DNA from: Gliomastix tumulicola
Lineage: Eukaryota; Ascomycota; Sordariomycetes; Hypocreales; Bionectriaceae
DNA length: 64,000 nt
Direction of reading: 5' to 3'
Assembly: GCA_001599755.1 (NCBI GenBank)
Contig: BCHX01000002.1
Coordinates: forward strand, 1,860,001 to 1,924,000
Part shown: positions 1 through 11,638 of the stretch, one piece after another
Position numbering within the stretch: the first letter of the stretch is position 1
Layout of the letters: every line of letters starts with the position of its first letter
Made by a program: the position numbers and the translations under genes
Notes under the pieces: model-generated
Database searches by the model: none
What the model was told of the DNA's origin: nothing
The model's input: only the letters and a program-made list of their open reading frames with translations

Positions 1-2846
1 GCCCCCCAATTATCTCCTCGATATGCCCCTCCACCGCAATTTCGTAAGATGAGGGCCAAAAACAATCCTGGCAGCCCTCTCTGCACGTTCCCCCGAGGAT
101 GGCCAGGCTTTCCTGATTCTGCCCGCCTGTGATGATACTGGATGCATCCATAATCTCTCTCACCTGAAGTCTTCATCAGAGTTCATCACCCGCTAATAGG
201 AGGAGGATGCGTGCATTGGACCGGGGTGCTCCAGATGAGGCCAACCACGGGCCATGGAGCGCCTCCGTGACGCCCTGCCAATCCGTCGTCAGGATTGACG
301 CAGATGGTCTATCAGATGGCTGCGAGGCTAACACAAGAACCTTACCCAGCAGGTGGTTAAAGTGATGAAGCAACTAATAGACGCCCTGGCCTTCCAGGCT
401 GGGAGATTGATCAGCCGTCGATGATAAGAAGTTTCCATCATCACATTCATCTGGAAATCAGCCCGGTGGAGAGCAGACGGATATTCCATTCCATCTTGGA
501 CATCAAGTGCCGGGCGGATCTGGATTCTGGATTGATGACACCTGCATTCTGCATGACTTTTGTTTCGTGGTCCTTGCCGTGCTCAATCGTCAGCTTCTGC
601 CGAGTCCAGCAAGTTCGCAACGTGCCTCCGTTGTCAGTTGCAGATCGCCCTGCTGATCTTCAACTTGGAGAATATTTGCCCGCGGCTTTAGTCTCAACAA
701 TCCGATCAGCCCCCTCCGCCGAGATTAACATCATTTGATGCTGTCACAGTGACACCTACTCTATCTCTAACGGGCCGCACACAGCCGTCACAATGCAGGG
801 ACGCTTTGAGAATGGAAGGTCGGTCCATCTACTATCATCCGGACGCAACGCAGGCCGCGAGATCGCCATGCGCAATCCTGCTTTCAGTCTAGTATTCCGG
901 GCCCACCTAGAAGTTTTGGTTCTGAAACAGAAGAGCCAGGACAGATCAACGAGATCGACTGGTCTGACGGGTTAGAAGCCACGTACTCTTCCTCTAGTGA
1001 CTCTGAATGGGTGTGTCTGAGTCGTCTAGCGGTGGTGTGGTGGTACGAAAGCGGTTCTATTAGTGGAAACAGAAAAAAAAAAGTCTTGACTTGCGAGATG
1101 GAGGTACGGAGTGGCTGTGATGAATGGTGTCTCGTATACACAGTCATGCTATAGTCGGGGAATGCCATGCTGCCTTCAGAGTATACGAAAATAGAGACAT
1201 TATAGTTGCGGAGGCGAAGCATCGCCATCGACTACCAGCGCCTCGTCTCGTTTCTCGGAGGAGCGACGTCCCGTGTGTGCATTCATACTTTTTTTATCTA
1301 GCAGCGAGAAGGACACAAATGATGAGAGAATAGGCGATCCATGGAGCTCTTATACTGGGTCTTGAGGTGGTCTCACAAGGAGTACCTTTGATGTACAGGT
1401 GATGTACCGGAACCTCTCGAGACCAGTGTTTGTGCACGATTGGAAGCGACTCCAAGGTGCAAGAGATGTCAAGAGATGATCAAGAGATTCAAGACATGGC
1501 GGCAGTGCCAAGCTTCGGGACAAGCTCATGGGGAGGGACGGCATCTGGTCGCAGAGACGATTTCGCTCGACCACGATCGCTTGGCATGCTGGTTTGACCG
1601 GCCAAGCTAGGGCTGATGCGAGGCGATGTGCTGGGAGGGCATGAGACATTCGAGAACAGAGCACCGAGCCGGAAGTGTGCGTGCGTGCGTGCGGACTAGC
1701 AGCAGCCGTGGCAGTGTCGCACCGTGTTAGCGCACCCACCACGAATCACGAAACATTCATGGCTGGATGATGCCAGACTGTACTTTGCTGTACGAATACG
1801 CTGCCGGTTCGGGAGCGGCAGCTGAGAGATCGCCCTGCGCCCGCCCTTCCTCGGAGGCGATGGACGCTCGAATCCGTAGCCAACACGCCAATCTGCTGCG
1901 AATAGAGAATGTCTCTGGTGCCCTTATCGGTCGCGTCTAGACGACTCAATCAACGTGGGTGCAATGATTCGCCAGATTTAGAGTGGGCCCAGGTCCCAAT
2001 GATCCAATGCTCCTCCGGGTTCCGTACCTTTGCAGCTTAGCAGGTTTAGCCCCTATAACCTCCTGGTAGTGAACCAGGTTGCCAGGCCCCCCCACCCTTC
2101 TAATGCAGCCCCCTGATTGAGTCCCGTCGGTGGCGGGCACCTCAGCACAGCTTCACGTGTAGGACTGTGTAGAGAGTACTTGCAGCTACTTGGTCCCGGG
2201 CGCTGAAGACCGTTGCGCCATGGGTATCTGCATCGCCAGGAGCGTCCTTCCAGGTTTCCGCCGCCCCTAAACTCGTACCCGACATCACTGTGGACAATTT
2301 CCAGGGGCTCCCTTTTTTAATTGCCTCCCGGCCCAGGCTGTCCCTCGACTAGTACCGAAGACAAACCCTGCTCCCTTTCCGGCCCTGGCTCATCCATTCC
2401 CCTTTCTTCCCTCTCTCCCTTTTTATTTTTCCCCCCTTCTTCCCAGACCAGGTCTTTTCTTCTTACGAGACATTCTTCAACCTTTCCCTCTTCCCTCAGT
2501 CTGTCTTGCTCTGCGCAGTAGGCCCAGCCCTGATCGCAAGGAGAAAAGCAGCCTTCGCTCTTCGTTTCTTGCAACGCTTTTGGTCGTTTTTTAGCCCGAC
2601 TGCATTCAGTCCCCGCCAATCGCACGCCCCTCCTTTTTCTTCTTTCAGGTACCCCCTGATCTTTGTAACAGGACTTGCCTGTCCGTCCGCTCGTTTTGCG
2701 CGTCACCCCTAAAATATTTCTTCTGCCGACCCGTGTCAGCATCACGACCAACGCCCCCTTCTTCCTCAACTCTTCCTCCTCCATCAACCACCACCGACCA
2801 ACTCCCTCATTCTCCCCTACCCATCCCCGACATTCGATAATTCATC
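1..2846. other. gene-free left flank and transporter leader
   Basis: No open frame here has coding character or a recognisable product; the candidates are short, overlap on both strands and lack plausible splice partners. A short GTGC repeat lies near 1678-1694. Around 2380-2500 the plus strand is strongly pyrimidine-rich, as is common in promoters and 5' leaders of highly expressed fungal genes, and it probably belongs to the leader of the transporter that starts at 2847. Confidence 0.6.
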
Positions 2847-4256
2847 ATGTCTGGCGAGGAGAAGTCACGCGTCTCTGGCGAGGTGTCCCGTGGGGGCAAC
2901 GCGCCAGTCCTCCCAACCGTCAACCCGCACGCTGAGAAGGGCTCGCAGCAGGCATTTTCCGTCCACCCTGTGTTCTACGTTATGTGAGTACTCGAAGTCC
3001 ATCGAGTCGCGAAAGCACAGGCGCTAATTGATTTCGCGGATAGTGTCTGGATCACCTGCAGTTCCTCGGTCATTCTCTTCAACAAATGGCTTCTCGATAC
3101 GCTGAACTTCCGTACGTCTCTTTTTCCCGAGCGAAAAAAAAAGGGTGCATCTCCAGACCGAGTTACTAACGAGAGTCGGCAACAGGCTATCCCGTCATCC
3201 TTACGACCTACCACCAAGTCTTCTCGACCGTTATGACACAACTCATGGCTCGCTTCACCACGTTGCTTGATGGGCGCAAGAACGTCAAGATGACCGGCCG
3301 CGTCTACCTGCGCGCCGTTGTCCCCATTGGCCTCTTCTTCTCGCTCTCTCTTATCTGCGGTAACCTGACGTACCTGTACCTCTCGGTTGCCTTCATCCAG
3401 ATGCTCAAGGCTACCACGCCCGTCGCTGTGCTCATCTCCAGCTGGCTCCTCGGTGTCTCCAAGCCCAACCTGAAGCAGTTCCTCAACGTCTCCGCCATCG
3501 TTGTCGGTGTCATCGTTGCCTCCATTGGCGAGATTCACTTCGTCCTGGTCGGAGTCCTGTACCAGATTGGTGGTGTCATCTTCGAGGCTCTCCGTCTGAC
3601 CATGGTCCAGCGTCTGCTCAGCTCCGCTGACTTCAAGATGGATCCTCTTGTCTCGGTCTACTACTTCGCTCCTATCTGCGCTGTCATGAACGGAGTTGTT
3701 GCCCTGATCTGGGAGGTTCCCAAGGTCTCCATGGATGACGTCTACAACGTTGGCCTCTTCACCTTCTTCCTCAATGGATGCTGCGCTTTCATGCTCAACG
3801 TCTCCGTTGTTCTGCTGGTAAGTTGCACTCAGCAGCCCATACATGCTCAAACAGATGCTAATTATGACCAAATAGATCGGCAAGACGTCCGCTGTCGTCC
3901 TCACTCTTTGCGGTGTGCTCAAGGATATCCTCCTCGTCATTGCCTCTATGATGATCTGGGGCACCCAGGTTACTCCCCTGCAGTTCTTCGGATACACCAT
4001 TGCCCTCGGCGGCATGGTCTACTACAAGCTTGGCGTCGACCAGCTTAAGGGCTACATCGGCGAGGCTAACCGCCAATGGGCCGAGTTCGGCGCCAACAAG
4101 CCCGTCCTCCGCAAGGTCGCCATCTTCGTCGGTGCCGCCTTCACGCTCTTCGTCTTGTTTGGTGGCCTGGCCCCGACTTACGCCCCTGACTACGACCCTC
4201 GCAAGCTCGCCAATGAGGCTTCCAGCCACTTTGGCATGACTGGAACCAAGTACTGA
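2847..4256 (+). CDS. triose-phosphate-type nucleotide-sugar/DMT transporter
   Basis: Exons 2847-2983, 3044-3111, 3186-3817 and 3876-4256 join to 405 residues; the introns are 60, 74 and 58 nt with GTGAGT, GTACGT and GTAAGT donors. After a hydrophilic 40-residue N-terminus come about ten hydrophobic segments typical of the TPT/EamA branch of the drug/metabolite transporter superfamily. Family landmarks are FNKWLL near residue 60, the LKATTPV segment (about 148-154), and the GKTSAVVLTLCGVLKD block at the start of exon 4. Family members sit in Golgi, ER or organelle membranes and exchange phosphorylated sugars or nucleotide sugars; the substrate cannot be read from sequence. Yeast Sly41 is the nearest relative I can name. 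The C-terminus after the last membrane segment is short and polar. The start is the first ATG in frame and gives the normal hydrophilic leader. Confidence 0.9.
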
Positions 4257-5159
4257 TCTCTGTGTCTACTTGGTACGGATGAACATGACCCCCCATTTTC
4301 ACGGAAGAAGTACAAGGCAGCACGGCAAACGTTACGGCGTTGATTTGGGAAAGGTCATCGGGCAATCTCAGGGTGGCACATACTATTTTCACGTTTGCCA
4401 ATTTTCTGCCCATTCTCACCTTTTTTAAAAACACTAACTGTTCGAGTACATACTTCTTCCTCTGTTCTGCAATAACCTCCTAGTTTTGATTTTTTTCTTT
4501 CTTTTTTTATTGTCCTCTTTTCTATTCAGACCACTTGGAAGAACTTTGTTTGGCAGACGTGGGATTTACGAGTGTAAAGCTAGGTATAGAAACTCAGGCG
4601 CAGAGCGCGAAGACCGAAGGTCGCATGATTTGCATCATGAATGGTTTTAATCCATTTACTCCAGGTGGCGTTGATTCCAACCTAGCGTACCTATAGACGC
4701 AGAAATGAAAAATAAGAAAGTGCCACATTTGTTCGTCTGTGTTTGTGCGTGATATGTTGGTCGTATTGTGTGGTGATGCGTTCGAATAGGGGCGTCGAAC
4801 AGGCACTTTGGTAACGCTTTTTTCGCCAAGGATAGCTCAACGCCAAGCACCTGGGCAAGCAAGCGAGCTATGACCTTACGCATGCCGACAATGTTAATGA
4901 AGCCATCCGTTATTATAGATGGTCTCATTTGATCAAGGCCACTGCTAGCAGTGGAATAGAATTATTTCATCACACAACGCACACGTATATCACTGGGCAC
5001 GCGAGTCCCGTGGCTGGTTGTCTTGAAATGGTATTTGCTTTCAAAAGAACTTCATTGAGTCCGTAATCCGGGGGTCCACAAGTGCCAGTAGTCGTTGCTC
5101 TATACACCCCTCAAACTCCCTAACCATGGAGGAAACCGTAACTTTTTGTTTTGATATGT
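4257..5159. other. convergent 3' intergenic region
   Basis: This lies between the stop codons of the transporter and the eL27 gene, so it should hold two 3' UTRs and poly(A) signals. T-rich runs at 4488-4510 follow the transporter stop. The short open frames have no coding character. Confidence 0.6.
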
Positions 5160-5929
5160 TTAGAAGCCTGCAGAGACAAGTAGTTAGTACCAGTGTTCCC
5201 TGTTGCGGCAGCCAACCATTGCTCCATCGTAGAGCTGAGGCGAGTAGTGACGGCGGGCGGTGCCGCCGCCCAAGGGGAAAAGACTTACGCAGAGGGGTGA
5301 AGAACCATCGGTTCTTGCCGCTGGTGTAGCGCTCCTCCAGGATCTTCTTGACGGTCTTCTTGGCATCCTCACGTTGGCTGACCTCCTTGAAGGTGTCGGT
5401 GGTGATGCTGCCCTTGAGGCCCTCGAGCTCGAGGGTGTAGCGGGTGGGCATGAGGTGGTTGTAGTTGATGACCTTGATGAAGGGCTTAATCTTGGACCGC
5501 CTGTCCTGGCGAGCCTTGCCCATGCGGCGGGTGATCTTCTCGGGGTAGCGCTCGATGCCGGCGACGACGGCGTGGCCGAAGGGGTGAGGCTTGTTGCCGT
5601 TGTCCATGGGCTGGATGATGACCACCTGTGTTGCACCCTCGCGTTAGCCATCCATTCTGACCATCTTGAATTCCCGTGTCTCCCAATCAATGCCGCCAAT
5701 GAAATCGAGAAAATCCCCGAATGACCGTGCATTCTCGCCTCTCCCAAATCCCATCTCAATTCCCTTCCCATACTCCCGTTGACCCATCAATGGGAGCAGA
5801 GGGGAGAAATTGTCCACCAGACTCGGATTCAATCGCGGGGCGTGCTGGGAGGTAAAAGAACCGTACCTTCTTGCCGGCGTATCTGCCGCGGGTGATGATG
5901 GCGACTCGGCCGACCTTGAGGAACTTCAT
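5160..5929 (-). CDS. RPL27: 60S ribosomal protein eL27
   Basis: On the minus strand, exons 5929-5867, 5625-5289 and 5167-5160 join to 135 residues, the normal eL27 length. The protein opens with MKFLKVGRVAIITRGRYAGK (a KOW-type fold) and ends FFTPLRF, as in other fungal eL27 proteins. It is a structural protein of the large cytosolic ribosomal subunit. The first intron is 241 nt and interrupts after codon 21. The second is 121 nt and leaves only 8 coding nt (the end of an Arg codon, Phe and stop) in the last exon. Reading straight through the second donor would replace the conserved C-terminus with unrelated sequence, so the tiny exon is required. Its start lies 353 bp from that of NCE101 on the other strand. 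Confidence 0.96.
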
Positions 5930-6282
5930 GTTGCCCTGCTGTGGTTGTGGTCGGAAAGGCTGTACTGGAGGGGGGGGTTAGTACTGGATGTTGAAATTTC
6001 GCGAGTTCGTCGACGGGGTTCCAATATGTGAAATTTGGTGCGGCTGGTGGTGTGTTTGTGGGCTTGCAAAATTGGGGCAAGTGCACGTGACCTGACTTCG
6101 CGGGTCCGGCCTTGGGAATGTGGCCCGTGCGCCATTTTGCTGCTTTGGAGCTTCAGCAGGTCAGGCAGGATCGTCGCGCTCCTCAGCATAGGAACTTCGG
6201 AAGAACCGGACGACTTTACTGCCTCACCGTTTTTCTCCTCAACACCTCCTCTTCTTCGAAGGCGCCCGGATCGATTCGCAAC
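5930..6282. promoter_or_regulatory. shared promoter of eL27 and NCE101
   Basis: This interval of about 350 bp separates two divergent start codons and so must contain both promoters. It includes a GCGCCATTTTGC stretch near 6128-6139. A related GCGCCAAAA lies between the uS7 and eS25 genes, a similarity seen by eye only. No clear TATA box is visible. Confidence 0.5.
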
Positions 6283-6551
6283 ATGCCTGCGCCGACGTAC
6301 ATCATTTCCCGGGTCGCGGATCCCATTTTCGCCGTCTTTATCGGCGTGGGCGCGGCTGTGACTCGCATCAGTCGCGAGGAGAAGGACAAAGGCCGGACGG
6401 GGAGCCAGACGATCGAGGCTGGGCTACGGTAGGTGAAATCACAGCACTCACATACCGGTGGCTTGTTCTTTGCGCGCGCAGTTTTGGCTTATCATGATTT
6501 CTTTTTTGCTACAGACGCATCGGCCTCTCCAGCACCCAGTCATCATCCTGA
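6283..6551 (+). CDS. NCE101: Nce101-family small membrane protein
   Basis: Exons 6283-6428 and 6515-6551 join to 60 residues. The sequence begins MPAPTYIISRVADPIFAVFI, has a single hydrophobic segment at about residues 8-28, then a charged REEKDKGRT stretch and an RRIGLSS tail. This matches the NCE101 family (non-classical export protein 1), whose yeast founder was linked genetically to secretion of leaderless proteins; the molecular function is still unclear. The 86-nt intron has a GTAGGT donor and a CTACAG acceptor. The exon-2 frame ends at a TGA after Ser-Ser-Ser. The gene converges on the TTC36-like gene with about 100 bp between the stops. Confidence 0.87.
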
Positions 6552-6653
6552 GAGCTTCCTGTACATTACTCCAACTTTGCGAAATACCAGTACCCCGCGT
6601 CCAAGCGACTTTCGAATATGATACCAGATACAATTTCTTATCTCGACTTCGTG

Positions 6654-7478
6654 CTATTGAGAAGACCCCTCTGGCTCATCTGGGTCTCCAAATGCCGGTC
6701 CGTATTCTTTCTTCATCGCTTCCCGAACGATCTGCCCGCAGAGCTTCGCTGTGGGGTTCACGCTCACGGCCAACCCTTTGGCGATCTGGTTGCCGTAACG
6801 TCCTCCATAGGCCAGGTCTCGCGACGCACCCTCTTCGAATGCTACCTTCGTCCACTGCGATTCTTTGCGATCCCCGTCCATGTCGAGCGAGCGATGTGAT
6901 ATGAGCTTGGCCGTCTTTAGGTAGACGGCGGCTCGCTGTGTGTGTGCCATGGACAGTGTCCTTGCCGCCTGTGGTGACATGGGCGTTGTGAGAGAAGGGG
7001 GTGAGAGCAGAGATATCGAGCGTTCGAGGTCACCCAGAACCAGCGTCGAGGCCTTGAGCTTCTCGGCATGGTCCGGCTGCTCAATCAGCGGCATCGGCAT
7101 GCCAGATGTCTCGGAGAGCAGCATCGCGTCACCATACAGCCTCCGGTTCAGCTGTGCCCGGTTATTCCTGGCACTGGCATAGTCCGGATGTTCCGTGATG
7201 AGGTTGTCGAACCGCTTCGTGCATGCCTTGTAGTCTTCGACTGTGGAGGCTGTGGCCTCTTCCGACATGGACCAGCTGAGTTGTGTCTCGAGTCTCTGGA
7301 TGACCTGGATGATCTCACGCTCCTTGGCGACGATCTGGTCATACACGCCTTCGTTGGCAATGTTGGGATCGCGGGGAAGCGAGGTATCGATGAGGACACC
7401 TGCCGCTGGGTTGGACTCGGGGTCCTTGATCTTCTCGAGCACGTTGATGTCGTGCTTGCTCAGCTCAACATTCGCCAT
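6654..7478 (-). CDS. TTC36: TTC36-like tetratricopeptide-repeat protein
   Basis: A single exon encodes 274 residues. The protein carries the TTC36 signature, an N-terminal 'NPAAGVLID' segment followed by degenerate TPR helices in which an RFDNLITEHPDYASARNNRA block resembles a TPR motif, and a C-terminal 'NPTAKLCGQIVREAM' segment. TPR proteins are helical scaffolds for protein interaction; no enzymatic function is known for fungal members. The ATG at 7478 was chosen because the protein then begins MANVELSKHD, as expected; an upstream in-frame ATG would add 17 residues without family support. The gene is intronless and convergent with NCE101. Confidence 0.83.
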   Translation of the reverse strand: MANVELSKHDINVLEKIKDPESNPAAGVLIDTSLPRDPNIANEGVYDQIVAKEREIIQVIQRLETQLSWSMSEEATASTVEDYKACTKRFDNLITEHPDYASARNNRAQLNRRLYGDAMLLSETSGMPMPLIEQPDHAEKLKASTLVLGDLERSISLLSPPSLTTPMSPQAARTLSMAHTQRAAVYLKTAKLISHRSLDMDGDRKESQWTKVAFEEGASRDLAYGGRYGNQIAKGLAVSVNPTAKLCGQIVREAMKKEYGPAFGDPDEPEGSSQ

Positions 7479-8359
7479 GATTATTGCGACCGATCGGTGA
7501 CCGAGATGAACAATACTTTGGGAATACACACTGAGATGGAGAGAAGGAAGGAATTGAGATGGGACGAGGTTTCTGTGGCGCGGGAATCTTCAGCAACGGC
7601 CGCCTGGAATTTAGGGTTTCACGCCAGGGACTGACCAGGGGACCAAGGGCGGCCAACATTCCAGCCCGCATGCGGCGGGGGAGACTCACCAGCAACGCCT
7701 CATGGCGTCATGATGGCATCTCACACGGATTGCATAGCCTTTGCGCTGTCCTGCGCCGATGCCACTGGGAGTAAACTGTGTTCCGGCGCCCGATTCCCGT
7801 GCCGGCCATTGTCGGCTTCCGGCGGGCCAAATCGGACAACGGCACCGTTCCGCACCCACCCACTTTCTTCTGGAAAACGACGCCGGCCTCGTTCGTCGTC
7901 TTCGTCTTTGCATTCCTTCCGCTCCGTGGGTAAGCGACCTAGATCGGATCGAGAAGCCAGAGTCCCTGCAGAAAGCGAACCCCTCGACGACGTCAAGCCC
8001 CTCCCGGCACGAGACACAGACTACCGACCGGTATTGTGCGGGCGGCCCAGGGCGTCCAGATGCGGACGGCGGCTTATTGGTTTGCGTGCCAGCTGGACAA
8101 TGGAACGCGGGCCAATGTTTGCTCTGGGAAAAAGGGTTTCTAATCACAGATGGTTGGTATATACATGCCCATGCCAGCCGCCCTCGTTAGGGGGAGACTG
8201 CTCCTTTCTCTCTACTATACAACAAATACATCACCCTTCTTTCCACCCACATCTTCCAGACTTGTTTCACGCTCGTGACCTTTGAGATTCGCTGAGATTC
8301 GCCTCCAGTCTCACTCTCTCTGCCCCTGCTCCCGTACAGAAGACACATCACACATCACC
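7479..8359. promoter_or_regulatory. divergent promoter, TTC36-like gene and HPPD
   Basis: This holds no gene. On the plus strand a CCAAT box at 8112-8116 and a TATATA box at 8158-8163 are arranged like a core promoter for the dioxygenase gene, whose ATG follows about 200 bp downstream after a pyrimidine-rich leader. The spacing of CCAAT, TATA and start is typical of regulated ascomycete genes. Binding is inferred, not shown. Confidence 0.55.
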
Positions 8360-9607
8360 ATGGCTCCCTCCGCCATCACCCCCCCGTCACGGCCGGCTGA
8401 GCTGGCCACAACTGCCGCCACCGACTCGTACGCCGTCCAGCCCCTGTCCAACTTTGTCGGCTACGACCATGTAACCTGGTGGGTGGGCAACGCCAAGCAG
8501 GCCGCCTCCTACTACACCACACTCTTCGGCTTCAAGCATGTCGCCTACCGCGGGCTCGAGACGGGCAGCCGCTATCTGACCTCGTACGTGGTAGCCAACA
8601 ACGGCGTCCGCTTCGTCTTCACCTCGCCCATCCGGTCTGCGGCGCACATGCCCGCGGACGAGCCCATCTCAGACACGGAGCGCACGCTGCTGCGCGAGAT
8701 GCACGCGCACCTCGAGCGGCACGGCGATGCCGTCAAGGACGTCGCCTTCGAGGTCGACGACGTCGAGGCCGTCTACCACCGCGCCGTCGAGCAGGGCGCC
8801 ACGCCCGTCCAGGCGCCCGTCACGGCCCAGGACGAGGAGCACGGCTTCGTCACCACCGCTTCCATCTGCACGTACGGCGACACCACGCACACGCTCATCA
8901 GCCGCCGCGCCTACACGGGTGCCTTCCTCCCCGGGTTCCGCGAGGGCAAGAAGACGACGTCCACCGTTGCCCTCCCGGACGTGCCCCTCGCGCGCATCGA
9001 CCACTGCGTCGGCAACCAGTCCTGGAACGAGATGGTCTCGGCCTGCGCCTTCTACGAGCAGTGCCTCTCCTTCCACCGCTTCTGGTCCGTCGACGACGCG
9101 CAGATCTCCACCGAGTTCTCGGCCCTCAACTCCATCGTCATGGCCTCGCCCAACAACCTCGTCAAGATGCCCATCAACGAGCCCGCCCCGGGCAAGAAGA
9201 AGTCCCAGATCGAGGAGTACGTCACCTTCAACTCGGGCGCCGGCGTCCAGCACATCGCCCTCCTGACCCGCGACATCATCGCCTCCGTGTCCGCCCTGCG
9301 CGCCCGCGGCGTCGAGTTCATCAACGTCCCCTCCACCTACTACGACACCCTGCGCCAGCGCCTCAAGACCGAGAAGCGCAACTGGGAGCTCGCCGAGGAC
9401 TTCGCCACCCTGCAGCGCCTCAACATCCTCATCGACTACGACGAGGGCGGCTACCTGCTGCAGCTCTTCACCAAGCCCCTGATGGACAGGCCCACCGTCT
9501 TCATCGAGATCATCCAGCGCAACGAGTTTGAGGGCTTCGGCGCCGGCAACTTCAAGAGTCTGTTCGAGGCCATTGAGCGCGAGCAGGCCGAGCGGGGGAA
9601 TCTGTAA
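8360..9607 (+). CDS. HPD: 4-hydroxyphenylpyruvate dioxygenase
   Basis: An intronless 415-residue enzyme. It converts 4-hydroxyphenylpyruvate to homogentisate, the second step of tyrosine catabolism and the source of pyomelanin in fungi. It belongs to the vicinal-oxygen-chelate fold with two repeated domains; the N-terminal one begins at the YDHVTWWVGNAKQAA segment. The three Fe(II) ligands are visible: His215 in RIDHCVGN, His298 in VQHIALLT and Glu383 in FIEIIQR. The C-terminal FGAGNFKSLFEAIEREQ tail is also family-typical. I chose the ATG at 8360 (MAPSAITPP) because it has an ACC ATGG context and gives the normal length. Neighbouring genes are not other tyrosine-degradation genes, so there is no visible catabolic cluster here. 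Confidence 0.97.
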   Translation: MAPSAITPPSRPAELATTAATDSYAVQPLSNFVGYDHVTWWVGNAKQAASYYTTLFGFKHVAYRGLETGSRYLTSYVVANNGVRFVFTSPIRSAAHMPADEPISDTERTLLREMHAHLERHGDAVKDVAFEVDDVEAVYHRAVEQGATPVQAPVTAQDEEHGFVTTASICTYGDTTHTLISRRAYTGAFLPGFREGKKTTSTVALPDVPLARIDHCVGNQSWNEMVSACAFYEQCLSFHRFWSVDDAQISTEFSALNSIVMASPNNLVKMPINEPAPGKKKSQIEEYVTFNSGAGVQHIALLTRDIIASVSALRARGVEFINVPSTYYDTLRQRLKTEKRNWELAEDFATLQRLNILIDYDEGGYLLQLFTKPLMDRPTVFIEIIQRNEFEGFGAGNFKSLFEAIEREQAERGNL

Positions 9608-10094
9608 AAGGGGAGAGAGAGAGAGAGAGAGATGCCCAACGACCAAGTTCAGATTGAAAAGAGTGGTGGTAATAAACGGGGGCGTTAGAGACTGTTGTGA
9701 TTTTTTTCAAGAATGGGTGTTCCAGCATGCTTCGAAACGACATAATGACATGCTATATAGGCTGGAAGACCATAATCTTGCAAAATAGTCTAGCTAAATT
9801 GGATTAGAAACTCTTCGACAAGTACATCCCAGGAGCCCTCCAAATGACACTACCGTAGCAACACTTTGCGTGATCAATACAGGGGAGAAATCAAAGTAGG
9901 TATTCCCAAACCCACAACGCCCAAGAAGGCATATTCGCCTCTTCTATCGTAAAATTCGTTCCCAGAGATTACACGGGCTCTTCGCGCCTGTTGCCTAGCC
10001 CCTGGTATCGTGTAGCTTTTTTCGCCGCTCTATTGCTCATGTCTGCCTGCACTCGCTGTGGCAAGCATGAACCACTATCACAATGCTGCACCGT
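9608..10094. other. convergent 3' region with GA repeat
   Basis: This is the interval between the HPPD and Ssl1 stop codons. A (GA)10 microsatellite lies at 9613-9632, just after the HPPD stop. Nothing else coding is visible. Confidence 0.6.
9613..9632. repeat. (GA)10 microsatellite
   Basis: A perfect GA dinucleotide run starts six bases after the HPPD stop codon and probably lies within its 3' UTR. Confidence 0.95.
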
Positions 10095-11638
10095 CTATCC
10101 GTCCACGATCATTGCGGAACCATCCTGCACATGGCCGTTGCCGCTGACGTGGTCATCAGCTGGCTCCTGTCGCTGAGGAGGACCGCTCTGACAGCCGGGG
10201 CAGTTATGTATCACCTCATGTGCAAAGACGTCGCAATCGATGCAGAAGTGGTTCCAGCATACCTCGCAGGCGTACCTCCCGCTCTCACTGACACCTTTCA
10301 GTTTCGTAGGAGCGGGTGCGGCGGGTTTACCCGCACTGCCAGCGGTGGCCTTGTCGCCATCCTGAAGATTCTTCGGCTTTGGAAAGGGACATCGGCAAGA
10401 GAAGCATGCCACCGACCTCGTCGCCTCTGACCAGGGCACCTCGACCCAGTTGCGCAGCGGGAACAGGTGGTGATAACTACGGGCCAGATGCGTTGATAGG
10501 ATGAGAGTCAGCCCGCAGGCGGGACACTCTGCGGGGAGACGGCAGACGCGTGCTCTGCATCTCGTACAGGCGTATCCCTCTCGACAGGGCTTGCTATGGC
10601 AGGCGCAGTAGTTTGTGGTCCCCGTCGGCGCCAGCGTGCGGGAGGGGAAGCCCATCATGAGCAAGCTGGCTTTGCTCTGCTCTGCTGTCCGTGTGACCGG
10701 GGGCGTGGTGGCTGCGAGAAAGAGATCCTTGAAATGGACCTCGTCCATGGCGATGCTGTATTGCGAGTCGTCGCCCGCATTGGTCTTGGAGCACAGCTCT
10801 GCGCAGATAGCCACTTGGGCTGATAACCCGACGATAGAGACTCGTATGTGATCGGTAATGAGGCTCGTTATCGTTTCGTGGATGTCGCCCGGATCGCTAG
10901 ACAGCAGGGCCCCGTAGATGATGAGGACTTCCCTTGTGCCGTGTGATGGAGCGTGACTTCAAGCAGAGTCAGTAGGAGCTTCCAGCATCTGCACAAACAG
11001 GCGCAGACTTACAATAACACACCCCGGCACATCTCCAACGCATTCTGCAGACTCGGATTCCCCTGGGGATCCTGGCCCTCCAGCCCACGCAGCTTCTCGA
11101 TATGCTCGGCCGGGTTCCCGCTCAGGTCGCTCACCCGCACGGCCACGCCGTCCCGCATCCCGATGATCCCCAGCTGCGAGATGGGGTTCTGCTCGAAGAA
11201 CTCGCGGACAAAGGCGACGGCATAGCTGATCGTGAGCCGGTACCGCGTCGGCAGCAGGTCCTTCTCGGCCATGGCGAAGGACATGTCGAGCACGACAATC
11301 ATGTGCCGGATGATGCCGCGCTGCAGCGGCGTCGTGTCGCGCAGCAGCCGCCTGCGCTTCTCGGCCTCGAGCGCCGTGAGGTTGAGCACGCCGTCCTGGT
11401 CCTCCTCGGGCAGGTTCGTCTCCCACGAGCGCTTCGACTTCTCCCAGGCCTGCGCCGCGTTCCTCTCACCCTTCCGCCGCCGCCGGGAGGAGGAGCCCGA
11501 TGACTTGTTGTTGTTATTGTTGCTGCTGCTGCCTCGGCCGCCGGCGCTGTCGCGGACGTTGTCCTCGGTCATGGTGTGGTCCATGAGGTCATCGTCCGAC
11601 ATGTCGTCGGCGACGAACTCGCCGTCGGAATCTGCCAT
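10095..11638 (-). CDS. SSL1: TFIIH core subunit Ssl1 (p44)
   Basis: Exons 11638-11013 and 10956-10095 join to 495 residues; the 56-nt intron has a GTAAGT donor and a TGAAG acceptor. The N-terminus is acidic and then low-complexity (polyserine, polyasparagine, polyarginine, about residues 1-60). A von Willebrand A-like Ssl1 domain follows, with IIRHMIVVLDMSFAMAEKDL and the GIIGMRDGVA segment. The C-terminal half has a zinc-finger region around CACHSKPCREGYACTRC and a final C4-type RING-like finger (YACEVCWNHFCIDCD ... NCPGC). Ssl1/p44 activates the XPD (Rad3) helicase in TFIIH, which serves RNA polymerase II initiation and nucleotide excision repair. The low-complexity N-terminus makes it somewhat longer than yeast Ssl1. 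Confidence 0.95.

Noticed and set aside
8669..9646. 325-codon open frame opposite the HPPD gene, and a similar 350-codon frame on the same strand
   Set aside because: Both are shadows of the strong G/C third-position bias of the real gene; neither has motifs, and their composition (long Arg/Pro or Gly/Val runs) is that of frame-shifted reading.
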